Source of the DNA: Parabacteroides sp. PH5-46
GTDB taxonomy: Bacteria; Bacteroidota; Bacteroidia; Bacteroidales; Tannerellaceae
Direction: 5' to 3'
NCBI RefSeq assembly: GCF_029892785.1
Contig: NZ_JARXXA010000006.1
Span: 186,001-250,000, forward strand
DNA: 64,000 nt
Positions within the stretch are counted from its first letter, which is position 1; each line of letters begins with the position of its first letter. Position numbers and translations under genes: made by a program. The notes under the pieces were generated by a model, which worked only from the letters and a program-made list of their open reading frames with translations, did no database searches and was not told the DNA's origin. This document shows positions 52,363-61,615 of this stretch, piece by piece.

Positions 52363-52671
52363 ATGGCATTTTTCTCATTTTATAGTGTACGTAAACCCCG
52401 TCAATTTGAGCATAAGCCCATTTATTGGGATCCTCGTAAGGAGGATCTGGAGGATCGTACGCGCAGAATTAAGCGCGAGCTGGGAGTGCTGGATGACCCC
52501 CTTGATGAATATAAGCCCGATATAAAAGGTAAGTTTATAGAAGGAACAACACACCTGAAGAAAAGCCAGATGAGGGGGGATGACACCCGTAGCCGGAAAT
52601 ACAAGAATGTAAAATTGGCTGTTGCTCTGGCTGTATTGGCTGCATTATTATGGATTTTGTTTTTTAAATGA
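52363..52671 (+). CDS. Small membrane-anchored basic protein, unknown function
   Basis: 102 aa. About 80 highly charged residues (MAFFSFYSVRKPRQFEHKPI, then EDRTRRIKRELGV) followed by one C-terminal transmembrane helix (VKLAVALAVLAALLWILFF) and a terminal Lys. This is a tail-anchored, N-in layout. I recognise it only as a protein that recurs next to mutL in Bacteroidales. It overlaps mutL by 4 nt. Confidence 0.8.
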   Translation: MAFFSFYSVRKPRQFEHKPIYWDPRKEDLEDRTRRIKRELGVLDDPLDEYKPDIKGKFIEGTTHLKKSQMRGDDTRSRKYKNVKLAVALAVLAALLWILFFK

Positions 52672-54500
52672 GCGATATAATTCATTTACTGCCGGATAGT
52701 ATTGCAAACCAAATTGCCGCAGGAGAAGTTATCCAGCGTCCGGCTTCTGTTGTTAAAGAATTAATAGAGAATGCAGTAGATGCAGGAGCTACTTGTATTC
52801 AGGTAAACATAAAAGATGCGGGACGAACCCTGATCCAGGTCATAGACAATGGAAAAGGAATGTCGGAAACAGACGCCAGAATGGCCTTTGAAAGGCATGC
52901 TACCTCCAAGATTAATTCAGCAGACGATCTTTTTGCCCTGCATACCATGGGTTTTCGTGGAGAAGCGCTGGCTTCTATAGCTGCCGTTGCACATGTGGAA
53001 TTGCGCACCAGACTTAAAGGTGCAGAGCTGGGTACGCGTATATTGCTGCAAGGCTCCACTGTAGAGGAAGCCATCGCCGACTCCTGTGTAGAAGGCAGTA
53101 TCTTTTCGGTTAAAAACTTGTTTTTCAATGTTCCCGCACGGCGTAAGTTCTTAAAGTCGAATGAAGCGGAGTTTCGCCATATTATCCAGGAATTTGAACG
53201 TGTTGCACTTGTCAACCACCATATAGAACTATCTCTTTATCATAATGATATGGAGATATTTAACCTGCCAGAGTCTGGCTTGCGGCAGCGTATTGTGAAT
53301 ATTTTCGGGAAAGCGATCAACCAGAAACTGCTTTCTCTGGAAGCCCAGACCTCAATGGTTACAATCTCAGGCTTTGTAGGAACACCGGACTCTGTAAAGA
53401 AGCGGGGGGCTCTGCAATTCTTTTTTGTGAATGGGCGCTTTATGAAGCATCCCTATTTCCACCGGGCTATCATGCAAGCCTATGAGCAACTGATTCCTAC
53501 GGGTGAGATGCCGAACTATTTCATCTATTTCACACTGGATCCTTCAGCCATTGATGTAAACATCCATCCGGCGAAAACCGAGATCAAGTTTGAAGACGAA
53601 CAGATGATCTGGCAAATCCTGATGGCGGCAGTACGGGAAGCTCTGGCCAAGTCTAATGCGATCCCTACGATTGACTTTGATAAGGAAAACGCAATCGACA
53701 TTCCAACTTACAATCCTTCGGAAAATACACGTCCTCTGCAGATTCCCCAAGTTCAGATAAACCCGGATTATAATCCGTTTAAAACGACATCGTCTTCCTA
53801 TAAGAAGGAAGAATTTGACTGGGCTTCCTTATATCAGGGCTTCAATAAGGAAACAGAATCCGCGAATGTTTTTCCGGAAACAGAGATAGAAACCGTATCT
53901 ACGCAAGATATGCCGGAAACAGACCTTTTCGGTGAGTTGTCGGGTGCATACTATCAATACAAAGGCAGATACATCGTTACTTCCCTGAAATCCGGCCTGG
54001 CATTGATCGATCAATATCGTGCCCATGTCCGCATCTTGTACGATCAATACCTGCAGAATATCAGTCAACAAAAGGGAGCTTCTCAGAAGTTACTCTTCCC
54101 CGAGATTGTATCCTTTACCTCCGATGAGGCTGCCATGCTTCCGCTCATTCTAGACGATTTGTATTATATCGGCTTTGATTTGAGCGATTTAGGGAGCAAT
54201 AGCTATGCCGTTAATGGAGTGCCGGCAGGTATGGAGAGCTCAGACCCCGTTACTTTAATTAAAGATGCTGTCAGTCATGCTATTGAGACCGGTTGCAAGG
54301 CGCATGAAGAGATATGCGAAGCAATAGCTTTGTCATTGGCTAAAGCGGCGGCTATCCGCCCGGGCAAAACCCTTTCAGCCGACGAGGTTAATCACCTGAT
54401 CGCCTCCTTGTTCTCATCGCCATCTTCCTCTTATACGCCTGATGGCAAGCCTATTTTGCTGATATTAGGCGATGACGAGTTAGACAAACGCTTTAAGTAA
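52668..54500 (+). CDS. mutL: DNA mismatch repair protein MutL
   Basis: 610 aa. GHKL ATPase domain with IAAGEVIQRPASVVKELIEN, AVDAGA, VIDNGKGM, HATSKI and TMGFRGEALASIAAV, then DVNIHPAKTEIKF. The C-terminal dimer domain begins near 410 (GAYYQYKGRYIVTSLKSGLA). The usual endonuclease motif DQHAx2Ex4E reads DQYRAHVRILYD here, and the late CPHGRP-like motif reads YTPDGKPI without Cys. So the nick-making activity of MutL in MutH-less bacteria looks degenerate. It couples MutS to downstream repair. Confidence 0.95.
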   Translation: MSDIIHLLPDSIANQIAAGEVIQRPASVVKELIENAVDAGATCIQVNIKDAGRTLIQVIDNGKGMSETDARMAFERHATSKINSADDLFALHTMGFRGEALASIAAVAHVELRTRLKGAELGTRILLQGSTVEEAIADSCVEGSIFSVKNLFFNVPARRKFLKSNEAEFRHIIQEFERVALVNHHIELSLYHNDMEIFNLPESGLRQRIVNIFGKAINQKLLSLEAQTSMVTISGFVGTPDSVKKRGALQFFFVNGRFMKHPYFHRAIMQAYEQLIPTGEMPNYFIYFTLDPSAIDVNIHPAKTEIKFEDEQMIWQILMAAVREALAKSNAIPTIDFDKENAIDIPTYNPSENTRPLQIPQVQINPDYNPFKTTSSSYKKEEFDWASLYQGFNKETESANVFPETEIETVSTQDMPETDLFGELSGAYYQYKGRYIVTSLKSGLALIDQYRAHVRILYDQYLQNISQQKGASQKLLFPEIVSFTSDEAAMLPLILDDLYYIGFDLSDLGSNSYAVNGVPAGMESSDPVTLIKDAVSHAIETGCKAHEEICEAIALSLAKAAAIRPGKTLSADEVNHLIASLFSSPSSSYTPDGKPILLILGDDELDKRFK

Positions 54501-54507
54501 GAACTTT

Positions 54508-55377
54508 TTACTGATGATGATAAACCCGGCTTGTTCTTCTTCCGGAGAAAGCCGTAAAGAAGCCGGAGATATCAGCCGGGGCATTCTGTGTTTTGCATTG
54601 AATATTCGTTTCCAGATTAGCCGGTGGACCGCTGAATAGCGGGTCACTTCCCCATAATTCACTTTGTGCATTCTCTATAAAGGTGGCATATTCTTTGGTG
54701 ATGCCGTCTACCCGTACGGTGATGTAGTCTCCTTCTTCTAGTATATCGTCTTCCTCTTCATCTTCTTGGTCCAGGTAAAAGCAGGAAATACCTATAATCT
54801 CTTTCTTATCCAGGTATTCGTCGTCTATCACAAAGTAGTCTTCCAGATGAGAAGTCAGTTGTTTATCGTTTCGGTAGATATGAAAACTCAGGTAGTTTTC
54901 GTCCTGCTCCGGCAGTCTTCCCCAGAGTAATACTTCTATGAATTTATCAATCAAATCCGAGTCGCGAAAGTCGATAGAGTCTACCTCCGGAGCATAGGGT
55001 AGGAAAGAAGTAGCTTCGTATGTTTCAAATGCTCCGTCTTCGTCAAAGTCCAGGCTTACGGACAAGGTATAGCTTTCTCCCTCTATGCCGTACACATGCC
55101 CTTGCGTTTGATACAAGCCTGCCTCAGAAGGGTTTTCTGTCAATACAAATACACTGTCTCCCGAGCTGATACGTACGTCGGCGTGGCTGATTCCTTCCGG
55201 TCTGCTGGTGGCAAAGTAGCTCGACGAACGGGTGATGCGAATCTCGTGCCGGGTAGTGTCTGATGTAATGTAGCCGTAAATCACCAAGTGGGGCTCGGAG
55301 GCTTCCGTATTAATGTCAATACGTTCGGTGCACGAGAACAGGCAAAGTGCCAGTAAACTAACTATATATCGTTTCAT
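54508..55377 (-). CDS. DUF4249 lipoprotein, partner of a TonB-dependent receptor
   Basis: 289 aa. Lipobox LALCLFSC near residue 16. The mature part begins IDINTEASEPHLVIYGYITS DTTRHEIRI, the DUF4249 start pattern, and is beta-rich. It follows the receptor gene by 12 nt; such pairs are usual in Bacteroidales, where the lipoprotein probably caps or helps the receptor. The C-terminus lies 7 nt from the mutL stop (convergent). No substrate is evident. Confidence 0.9.
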   Translation of the reverse strand: MKRYIVSLLALCLFSCTERIDINTEASEPHLVIYGYITSDTTRHEIRITRSSSYFATSRPEGISHADVRISSGDSVFVLTENPSEAGLYQTQGHVYGIEGESYTLSVSLDFDEDGAFETYEATSFLPYAPEVDSIDFRDSDLIDKFIEVLLWGRLPEQDENYLSFHIYRNDKQLTSHLEDYFVIDDEYLDKKEIIGISCFYLDQEDEEEDDILEEGDYITVRVDGITKEYATFIENAQSELWGSDPLFSGPPANLETNIQCKTQNAPADISGFFTAFSGRRTSRVYHHQ

Positions 55378-55389
55378 AATGAACAGGAT

Positions 55390-57717
55390 TTAAAAGGTGA
55401 AATTCCAGGTAATAGAAGGAATGAAAGTAAAGAGATACACAATTTCGGCATACGACACATCCGGTTGGTCATCTTCCTGCTGGAAGGTAATCATCCAGGG
55501 GTTCTTCCTCCCGTAGGCATTGTAGAGCGAGAAGTTCAGCTCATGCTTGAAGCGCTTTCCCGGCTTGGATAGCTGGCAAGTAGCTGACAAATCCAAGCGG
55601 TGATAAGCCGGATAACGATATTCATTCCGCCCCGAATAGATCGGGATATAAGACTCTCCTATCTGGAAACGACCGGTGGGGTAGGTAACAGGCGTGCCGC
55701 TGGCATATACCCAGTTGCCCGAGATTGTCCATTTGGATGAGAGCTCGTAATTGGCTACAACAGAGATGTTATGCGGCTTGTCGTAAGGCGAGCGATACCA
55801 CTTCCCGTTGTTAATATCATCCACCTGCCGTCTGCTTTTAGAGAGGGTATAACTCACCCATCCATTGATGCGTCCACTATTCTTCCGCAGCATCAGCTCC
55901 AGTCCATAGGCATAGCCTTTTCCGAAGCGTAGTTCGTGCTCCAGGTCTTCATTTCCCATCAGTTCGGCATGGTCTTTGAAATCTACTACATCCTTCATGT
56001 TTTTGTAATAAATCTCGGCAGATGCCTCATATTCATTGTTCGCAAAATTGCGGAAATAGCCCAGTGCAAACTGGTCGCATAGCTGGGGTTTTACGTTCTG
56101 CGAGGCTTGGAACCAAACGTCCAGAGGCGAGCCCGAGGCTGAGTTTGAAGCCAGTTGAATGTATTGCGCCGTGCGCGAATAGCTGGCCTTTGCCGAGTGG
56201 ATATCATTCATAATGTAGGTTACACCCAAGCGAGGTTCCAGCTGTTGCTGATGTTTATAAACCGTTCCCTTCTTGTATGTTTTGGTGTAACTTACTTTGT
56301 AATCTTTCAGAAAATCAAGCTCTTCGCCATTGGCGATGTTCTGGAAAGCAGTATAGCGCAAACCGTATTTTAGTTTCAGTTTCTCGCCTACGGTTGTTTC
56401 GTTGGTCAGGTACACGGCATGCTCCATAGCGTATTCCTTTGGAAGGTTGATGCGGCCTACTATAGACTCTTCGCCGATACCTCCTCCTTCTCCCGGAATA
56501 AAGTGATGATAAATGAGATTGTAACCAAACTTTATGTTGTTTTTCGGATTGGGCAGGTATGAAAAGTCTGCTTTGAAGCCATAATCATTCATCTTCGATT
56601 TCCAGTCCTGATTGAGTTGCGAGCTGAGCTCACTTAATAGGTAATAGTCATAGAAACTGCCGATTAGCGTAAAGTTTGAGAACAGTTTGGGCGAGAAGAT
56701 ATGATTCCAGCGGATGGTAGCTGTTTTGTTGCCGAAATCCATTCCCGCAAACTTATTGGAAAAATTGTCTCGTCCCAGATAACCAGCCAGATAGATCCGG
56801 TTGTTATCGTCAATCCGGAAGTTTAGCTTGGCATTCATATCATAGAAATAAAGGCTCGATTTCCGCAGGTTGTCGTCCGAAGATAGCTTCAGGAACAGGT
56901 CTGCATAGGTGCGGCGGCCGGATATCAGTCCCGAAGCCTTTGAGCCCAAAGGTCCTTCCAATGTGAGTCGGCTTGAGATAAGCCCGACACCTCCTGTCCC
57001 GCTAAACCGCTGGTTGTTACCATCCTTGCTGCGAATATCCAATAAAGAAGACAGGCGCCCTCCAAAGGAGGCGGGTATATCCCCCTTATATAATGTGACA
57101 TCCTTGATGGCATCGTTGTTGAACACAGAAAAGAAGCCCATCAGGTGAGAGGCGCTGTACACCGTCGCCTCGTCAAGCAGAATAAGATTCTGGTCGTGCC
57201 CTCCGCCCCGGACGCTGAATCCGGAAGAGCCTTCGGATGTAGACTGTACTCCGGGCAGTAGCTGGATGGCTTTAATAACGTCTACTTCTCCCATCAAAGC
57301 AGGCACTTTCTTGATAGATTTGGCAGATAGCTTTTCTACACTCATCTCTGCCTTGGTGACGTTTATATTCCTGCTTTCGGCAGAAACAACCACTTCAGAC
57401 AGCTGTTGTGTACTGGCTTCCAGTTCAATATTCAGCCGCTGGTCGGCCGACAGATCAACTTGCATTTCCTTTTGCTGATAACCGATGTATGAAAACACCA
57501 GTTGGTAGGTACCTTTCGGCAGGCTGAGTGAATATAGACCATAGGCATTGGATACAACTCCGGTTCTGGTTCCCGCAATAGTTACTTCTGCACCAATAAG
57601 ATCTTCTCCGTTTTGTTTGTCTTTGATTGTACCACTAATGGTGATTTTTTTATCTTGCCCCCAAAGAATCAACGGAATACACAACAACACAGATAGGGTC
57701 AATAAATGTTTTCTCAC
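55390..57717 (-). CDS. TonB-dependent receptor with N-terminal CarboxypepD-reg-like domain
   Basis: About 775 aa from GTG at 57717 (signal peptide RKHLLTLSVLLCIPLILWGQ); the longer frame to 57765 would add an unlikely segment in front of the signal peptide. Residues 25-105 are a carboxypeptidase-regulatory-like domain (KITISGTIKDKQNGEDLIGA). Plug domain with LSEVVVSAESRNI (TonB box-like), then a 22-strand barrel ending PSITWNFTF with the C-terminal Phe. Not SusC-type in length (about 1000). Imports an unknown ligand with the DUF4249 lipoprotein. Confidence 0.92.
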   Translation of the reverse strand: MRKHLLTLSVLLCIPLILWGQDKKITISGTIKDKQNGEDLIGAEVTIAGTRTGVVSNAYGLYSLSLPKGTYQLVFSYIGYQQKEMQVDLSADQRLNIELEASTQQLSEVVVSAESRNINVTKAEMSVEKLSAKSIKKVPALMGEVDVIKAIQLLPGVQSTSEGSSGFSVRGGGHDQNLILLDEATVYSASHLMGFFSVFNNDAIKDVTLYKGDIPASFGGRLSSLLDIRSKDGNNQRFSGTGGVGLISSRLTLEGPLGSKASGLISGRRTYADLFLKLSSDDNLRKSSLYFYDMNAKLNFRIDDNNRIYLAGYLGRDNFSNKFAGMDFGNKTATIRWNHIFSPKLFSNFTLIGSFYDYYLLSELSSQLNQDWKSKMNDYGFKADFSYLPNPKNNIKFGYNLIYHHFIPGEGGGIGEESIVGRINLPKEYAMEHAVYLTNETTVGEKLKLKYGLRYTAFQNIANGEELDFLKDYKVSYTKTYKKGTVYKHQQQLEPRLGVTYIMNDIHSAKASYSRTAQYIQLASNSASGSPLDVWFQASQNVKPQLCDQFALGYFRNFANNEYEASAEIYYKNMKDVVDFKDHAELMGNEDLEHELRFGKGYAYGLELMLRKNSGRINGWVSYTLSKSRRQVDDINNGKWYRSPYDKPHNISVVANYELSSKWTISGNWVYASGTPVTYPTGRFQIGESYIPIYSGRNEYRYPAYHRLDLSATCQLSKPGKRFKHELNFSLYNAYGRKNPWMITFQQEDDQPDVSYAEIVYLFTFIPSITWNFTF

Positions 57718-57864
57718 TTGTTTGTTTATTATTGAACCGCAAAGAAAAACAAAATTTGAAAACAATTGAGAAATTTAATACTCTATAACTTTTTGCTATA
57801 AAAACACTCAATTTTACATCAAACTGCTACAAACATCTAAAAAATGTCTTTATTCTCAAATATT

Positions 57865-57921
57865 TTTTAGGCGTGAGAATTTATTCTCATCCGGTTGAAA
57901 CTTTTTCTCAAATAGAATATT
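57865..57921. repeat. Degenerate 22-bp quasi-palindrome units (TCACCTAGGTGA family), copy E
   Basis: One good core, TCATCCGGTTGA (57887-57898), with a preceding half-unit ending GGCGTGA (57870-57876, 22 bp before the next TGA) and a following TCA at 57908. Between them lies TGAGAATTTATTCTCA, the same spacer style as in copy C. It lies in the divergent gap between the TonB receptor and the alkyltransferase-like gene and runs into its -7 box. Confidence 0.6.
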
Positions 57922-57928
57922 ATTTTTG
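57921..57928 (+). promoter_or_regulatory. -7 element of the alkyltransferase-like gene
   Basis: TATTTTTG, 4 nt before ATG 57933, so the transcript would be nearly leaderless. No clean -33 element; degenerate 22-bp repeats occupy that region. Confidence 0.4.
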
Positions 57929-57932
57929 AAGC

Positions 57933-58259
57933 ATGAAAGAATCTTTGTCTGAAGCTGTTTATGAAATTGTGAGGCTGATACCCCGTGGCAGGGCTACCAG
58001 CTATGGTGCTATAGCCAAGGCTGTAGGCTATCCGAACCAGTCGCGTATGATAGGGAGAATCATGGGCGAATGTCCCTCCAAAGACATTCCGGCTCACCGG
58101 GTGGTGAACAGTCAGGGGCTATTGTCAGGCAAAGATTGCTTTGAAACGCCTACCCTTATGCAGGAATTATTAAGCGCAGAAGACGTTATTGTTAATAATA
58201 ACAAAATCCAAAACTGGAAAACTATTTTTTGGAATCCAATCGAAGAACTTGATTTTTGA
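57933..58259 (+). CDS. Alkyltransferase-like (ATL) protein of the MGMT family
   Basis: 108 aa, the length of the DNA-binding half of O6-alkylguanine-DNA alkyltransferase. Helix-turn-helix with the arginine finger GRATSYGAIAKAVGYPNQSR, then IPAHRVVNSQG, where active MGMT has PCHRV: the acceptor Cys is replaced by Ala. ATL proteins bind alkylated bases and flag them for nucleotide excision repair without transferring the group; that role is known for the PWHR type and inferred here. Single gene between divergent operons. Confidence 0.92.
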   Translation: MKESLSEAVYEIVRLIPRGRATSYGAIAKAVGYPNQSRMIGRIMGECPSKDIPAHRVVNSQGLLSGKDCFETPTLMQELLSAEDVIVNNNKIQNWKTIFWNPIEELDF

Positions 58260-58329
58260 CGTAAACCTTACATTTAACCAATCCATTGATAATTAGCAAA
58301 ATCTGAAATTTTGACGAGTTTTTGACGTA
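58252..58329 (+). promoter_or_regulatory. Repeated TTTTGACG motif upstream of the SusC/D operon
   Basis: TTTTTGACGTA at 58253-58263 (overlapping the previous stop codon), TTTTGACG at 58309-58316 and TTTTTGACGTA at 58319-58329. The last two are 11 bp apart. They might be sites for a regulator of the SusC/D genes, but no regulator gene is next to them. Confidence 0.4.
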
Positions 58330-58367
58330 TTCTTTTTCCCTGCTTAACGTATTCGGGAATGGGTAAA

Positions 58368-58402
58368 TTTATGTTATCAATTGTATCGGTCCTTTAAATT
58401 TG
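58368..58402 (+). promoter_or_regulatory. Promoter of the SusC/SusD operon
   Basis: TAAATTTG (58395-58402) is a full -7 match; a weak -33-like TTTATG (58368-58373) lies 21 nt upstream. The leader to the ATG is about 40 nt. Confidence 0.55.
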
Positions 58403-58441
58403 CGGCAAGATATTAATATGTCAATCTTAAATTAGTAATTC

Positions 58442-61400
58442 ATGAGAAATCTATTTACAACCCTTCTCTTATTATGTGCAACCTTTTCTGTAGTTGCTCA
58501 AAATGTGCAGATAAAAGGTGTAGTGGTTTCGGGATCTGACAATTTCCCGCTACCAGGTGTGAATGTTGTAGTGAAAGGAACTACAAACGGAACGATGACC
58601 GATATGGATGGTCAGTTCGTGTTATCAGCTCCCGCAGGGAGTACCTTATCCATCACGTACGTAGGCTTCAAACCGCTTGAACTAAAAGCCGATGCCTCTC
58701 GCGTAATGAATATTTCTATTCATGAAGATACCGAATTACTCGACGAAGTAGTAGTAGTAGGTTATGGTGTGCAAAAGAAAAGTGTAGTAACAGCTGCTAT
58801 CAGTAGTGTGAAGGCTGAAGACTTGGGTAAACTGACTCCAAACCGTATAGAGAATATACTGAAAGGACAGGTATCCGGTGTGCAGGTAACTACCTTGTCG
58901 GGACAGCCCGGTACGGATGCCAAAGTACGTATCCGTGGTATCGGAACCGTAAACAACAGCGACCCTTTATACATTATAGACGGTATGGCTGTAGACGGAG
59001 GTATCCGCAACCTGAACCCTGCAGATATTGAGTCTGTAGAGATTTTAAAGGACGCTGCTTCTGCTGCTGTGTATGGTGCACGTGCTGCCAATGGTGTAGT
59101 ATTGGTTACCACAAAGAGCGGGAAAACAGGCAAAGCCCGTATTACCTATGATTTCAGTTACGGGCTTCAGAATCCCTGGAAAAAGAAAACCGTATTGAAT
59201 GCCGAGCAGTATATGATCTACCGGAATGAAATGAGCCTGAATGGTGGTGGCGCTATGCTGTACTCACAAGATCAGATCAGCGCAGCCCGCAACGGACAGA
59301 TCACCAGCACAGACTGGCAAGATGAGGTGTTCAATGACAATGCACCGATCATGAACCACCAGGTGAATATCTCCGGCGGTAGCGAAAAGGGCAGCTATTA
59401 TCTGTCATTAGGCTATTTCGACCAGGAAGGCATCATTGGCGGTAACTATAATGTATCGAATTACGACCGCTGGACAATCCGTTCCAACAATAGCTACGAG
59501 GTATTAAACGCCCAGAAAGAAAGATCGTTCCTGAATAAAGTAACGGTTGGCAGCAACCTGAGTTATTCAAGAGGTAAGTCTACCTATGTTCCGGGTGGAG
59601 CCAACTCAGAGTTCGGTTCTGTACTGGGTAGTGCGCTTGTTATATCTCCACTATTAGGTGTATATGCTTCGGAAGCAGAAGCTGCAGAAATACTGGCTGC
59701 TCATCCGCATGCTGTAACCGACAAGAACGGAAATGTATTTTCTTTGTCTCCTTCCGGATTCCAGGAAATTGTAAATCCGGTAGCCTTGATGAACAGACCG
59801 CAACGGACAAAACACAATGAGGATAAGATTATCGGTACATTCTTTGCCGAAGTAGATATCTTTGAAGGACTGAAGTTTAAGAGCAGTTATGGTGTAGACC
59901 TTGCTTTCTGGGGCGAAGATTCTTACTCTTTCCCATTCTATTTATCACAGATGAACCGCTTGGAAAACAGCTATGATACAAGTGTAAGCTCGCAGATGAA
60001 CAGAGGTTTCACCTGGCAGGTAGAAAACGTATTCACGTATAATAAAACAATCAACGGAAAACATAATATCGGTTTGATGGCCGGACAGTCCGGACGGAAG
60101 AATAATACCCGCCAACTACAAGGTACAGACTATGATATGCTGTCATACGACCCTTATATGGCTACGATTAACTCAGCCATTGCAGATCGTGAGCGCGAAA
60201 GAACATCAGGCTATACCAATCAGAGTACATTTGCGTCTTACTTCGGACGTGTAGACTATAACTTCGACGAACGTTATATGATTCAGGCAACGGTTCGCCG
60301 TGACGGTTCCGACAAGTTCGGATCGAACAACAAATGGGGTACTTTCCCATCTGTATCTGCCGGTTGGAATGTTACAAATGAAGCCTTTATGGAAGGCCGT
60401 CCCGAATGGTTCAACTACATGAAGCTGCGTGGTAGCTGGGGTATAAATGGTAACGATAAGATCGATGCATTTGCCTATGCCAGTTTGATGGATGGTGGAC
60501 AGAACTATTATTTCGGAACCGGAAACTCAGAATACATGCAGTATGGTGTAAGTGGTGGTCGTTTGGCTAACCCCGACCTGAAGTGGGAAGAATCCAAACA
60601 AACCGATATAGGTGTGGATATGCGTTTCTTCAACCATGCACTGACTTTCACTTTCGATTATTTCAAGAAGAAAACCGACGGTATGTTGAAGCTGTTACCT
60701 ATCCCTACTTATGTAGGACGTTCGGCTCCTTATACCAATGCAGGAAAGATGGAAAACTGGGGGCTTGAGTTCGACCTGGGCTACCGCTTTAATGTATCCG
60801 ACTTCGTATTCGATATCAAAGGAAATGCTTCTTATGCAAAAACAACATTGATTGATATAGGTGTTCCTGCCGGACAGGAAATGACAGGTGGCTCGGGTGC
60901 AGCCGGAGTAGACGACTTTATTCGTTCTGAAAACGGGAAAGATTATCCTTACTTCTATGGTTGGAAAACAGACGGAATCCTGCAAACACAAGCTGAAGCA
61001 GATGCCTATAACGCAAAGTATAAAACATCAGCTGTTCCGGGAGACGTGCGCTTCAAGGACTTGAACGATGATGATATTATAGATGATAACGACCGGACGA
61101 AGATTGGTCGTGGTGTGCCCGACTGGACATATGGTTTGACATTGAATGCCGAATATAAAGGCTTCGACCTGTATATGTTCTTCCAGGGAGTATTAGGTGT
61201 TGATATCTTTGATATCTCACAACGTGCGGATATTGCCGGAGCAAACCGCCCAGCCTGGATTATGGACAGATGGACCGGACCTGGTACGTCTGACAAACTT
61301 CCGCGTGTAACATCGGTAGATACCAACCGTAACTGGCGTGCCTCTGATATCTATGTGAAAAACGGTAACTATGTACGTTTGAAGAACATCCAACTTGGAT

Positions 61401-61597
61401 ATACCATTCCGAGAAATATCATCAACAAGGCGGGAATTGACAATCTCAGACTGTTTGTCGGAGCAGAAAACCTGCTTACGTTCACCGGTTATAAAGACGG
61501 CTTTGACCCTGAAATCGGGGAAGGAAACTTTGGTGTAGACAAAGGTAACTATCCACAAGCCCGTACGATTACTTTCGGAGCAAGTATTTCTTTCTAA
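58442..61597 (+). CDS. SusC/RagA family TonB-linked outer-membrane protein
   Basis: 1051 aa. Signal peptide NLFTTLLLLCATFSVVAQ, a CarboxypepD-reg-like domain (QIKGVVVSGSDNFPLPGVNV), TonB box and plug start DEVVVVGYGVQKKSVVTAAI, IRGIGTVNNSDPLYIIDGM, and the SusC-typical ASAAVYGARAANGVVLVTTK. Barrel to the C-terminal Phe. It imports oligosaccharides or peptides captured by the SusD partner. No STN domain, so no direct anti-sigma signalling. The substrate cannot be read here. Confidence 0.97.
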   Translation: MRNLFTTLLLLCATFSVVAQNVQIKGVVVSGSDNFPLPGVNVVVKGTTNGTMTDMDGQFVLSAPAGSTLSITYVGFKPLELKADASRVMNISIHEDTELLDEVVVVGYGVQKKSVVTAAISSVKAEDLGKLTPNRIENILKGQVSGVQVTTLSGQPGTDAKVRIRGIGTVNNSDPLYIIDGMAVDGGIRNLNPADIESVEILKDAASAAVYGARAANGVVLVTTKSGKTGKARITYDFSYGLQNPWKKKTVLNAEQYMIYRNEMSLNGGGAMLYSQDQISAARNGQITSTDWQDEVFNDNAPIMNHQVNISGGSEKGSYYLSLGYFDQEGIIGGNYNVSNYDRWTIRSNNSYEVLNAQKERSFLNKVTVGSNLSYSRGKSTYVPGGANSEFGSVLGSALVISPLLGVYASEAEAAEILAAHPHAVTDKNGNVFSLSPSGFQEIVNPVALMNRPQRTKHNEDKIIGTFFAEVDIFEGLKFKSSYGVDLAFWGEDSYSFPFYLSQMNRLENSYDTSVSSQMNRGFTWQVENVFTYNKTINGKHNIGLMAGQSGRKNNTRQLQGTDYDMLSYDPYMATINSAIADRERERTSGYTNQSTFASYFGRVDYNFDERYMIQATVRRDGSDKFGSNNKWGTFPSVSAGWNVTNEAFMEGRPEWFNYMKLRGSWGINGNDKIDAFAYASLMDGGQNYYFGTGNSEYMQYGVSGGRLANPDLKWEESKQTDIGVDMRFFNHALTFTFDYFKKKTDGMLKLLPIPTYVGRSAPYTNAGKMENWGLEFDLGYRFNVSDFVFDIKGNASYAKTTLIDIGVPAGQEMTGGSGAAGVDDFIRSENGKDYPYFYGWKTDGILQTQAEADAYNAKYKTSAVPGDVRFKDLNDDDIIDDNDRTKIGRGVPDWTYGLTLNAEYKGFDLYMFFQGVLGVDIFDISQRADIAGANRPAWIMDRWTGPGTSDKLPRVTSVDTNRNWRASDIYVKNGNYVRLKNIQLGYTIPRNIINKAGIDNLRLFVGAENLLTFTGYKDGFDPEIGEGNFGVDKGNYPQARTITFGASISF

Positions 61598-61615
61598 TCT
61601 TAAAATTGACTAACA

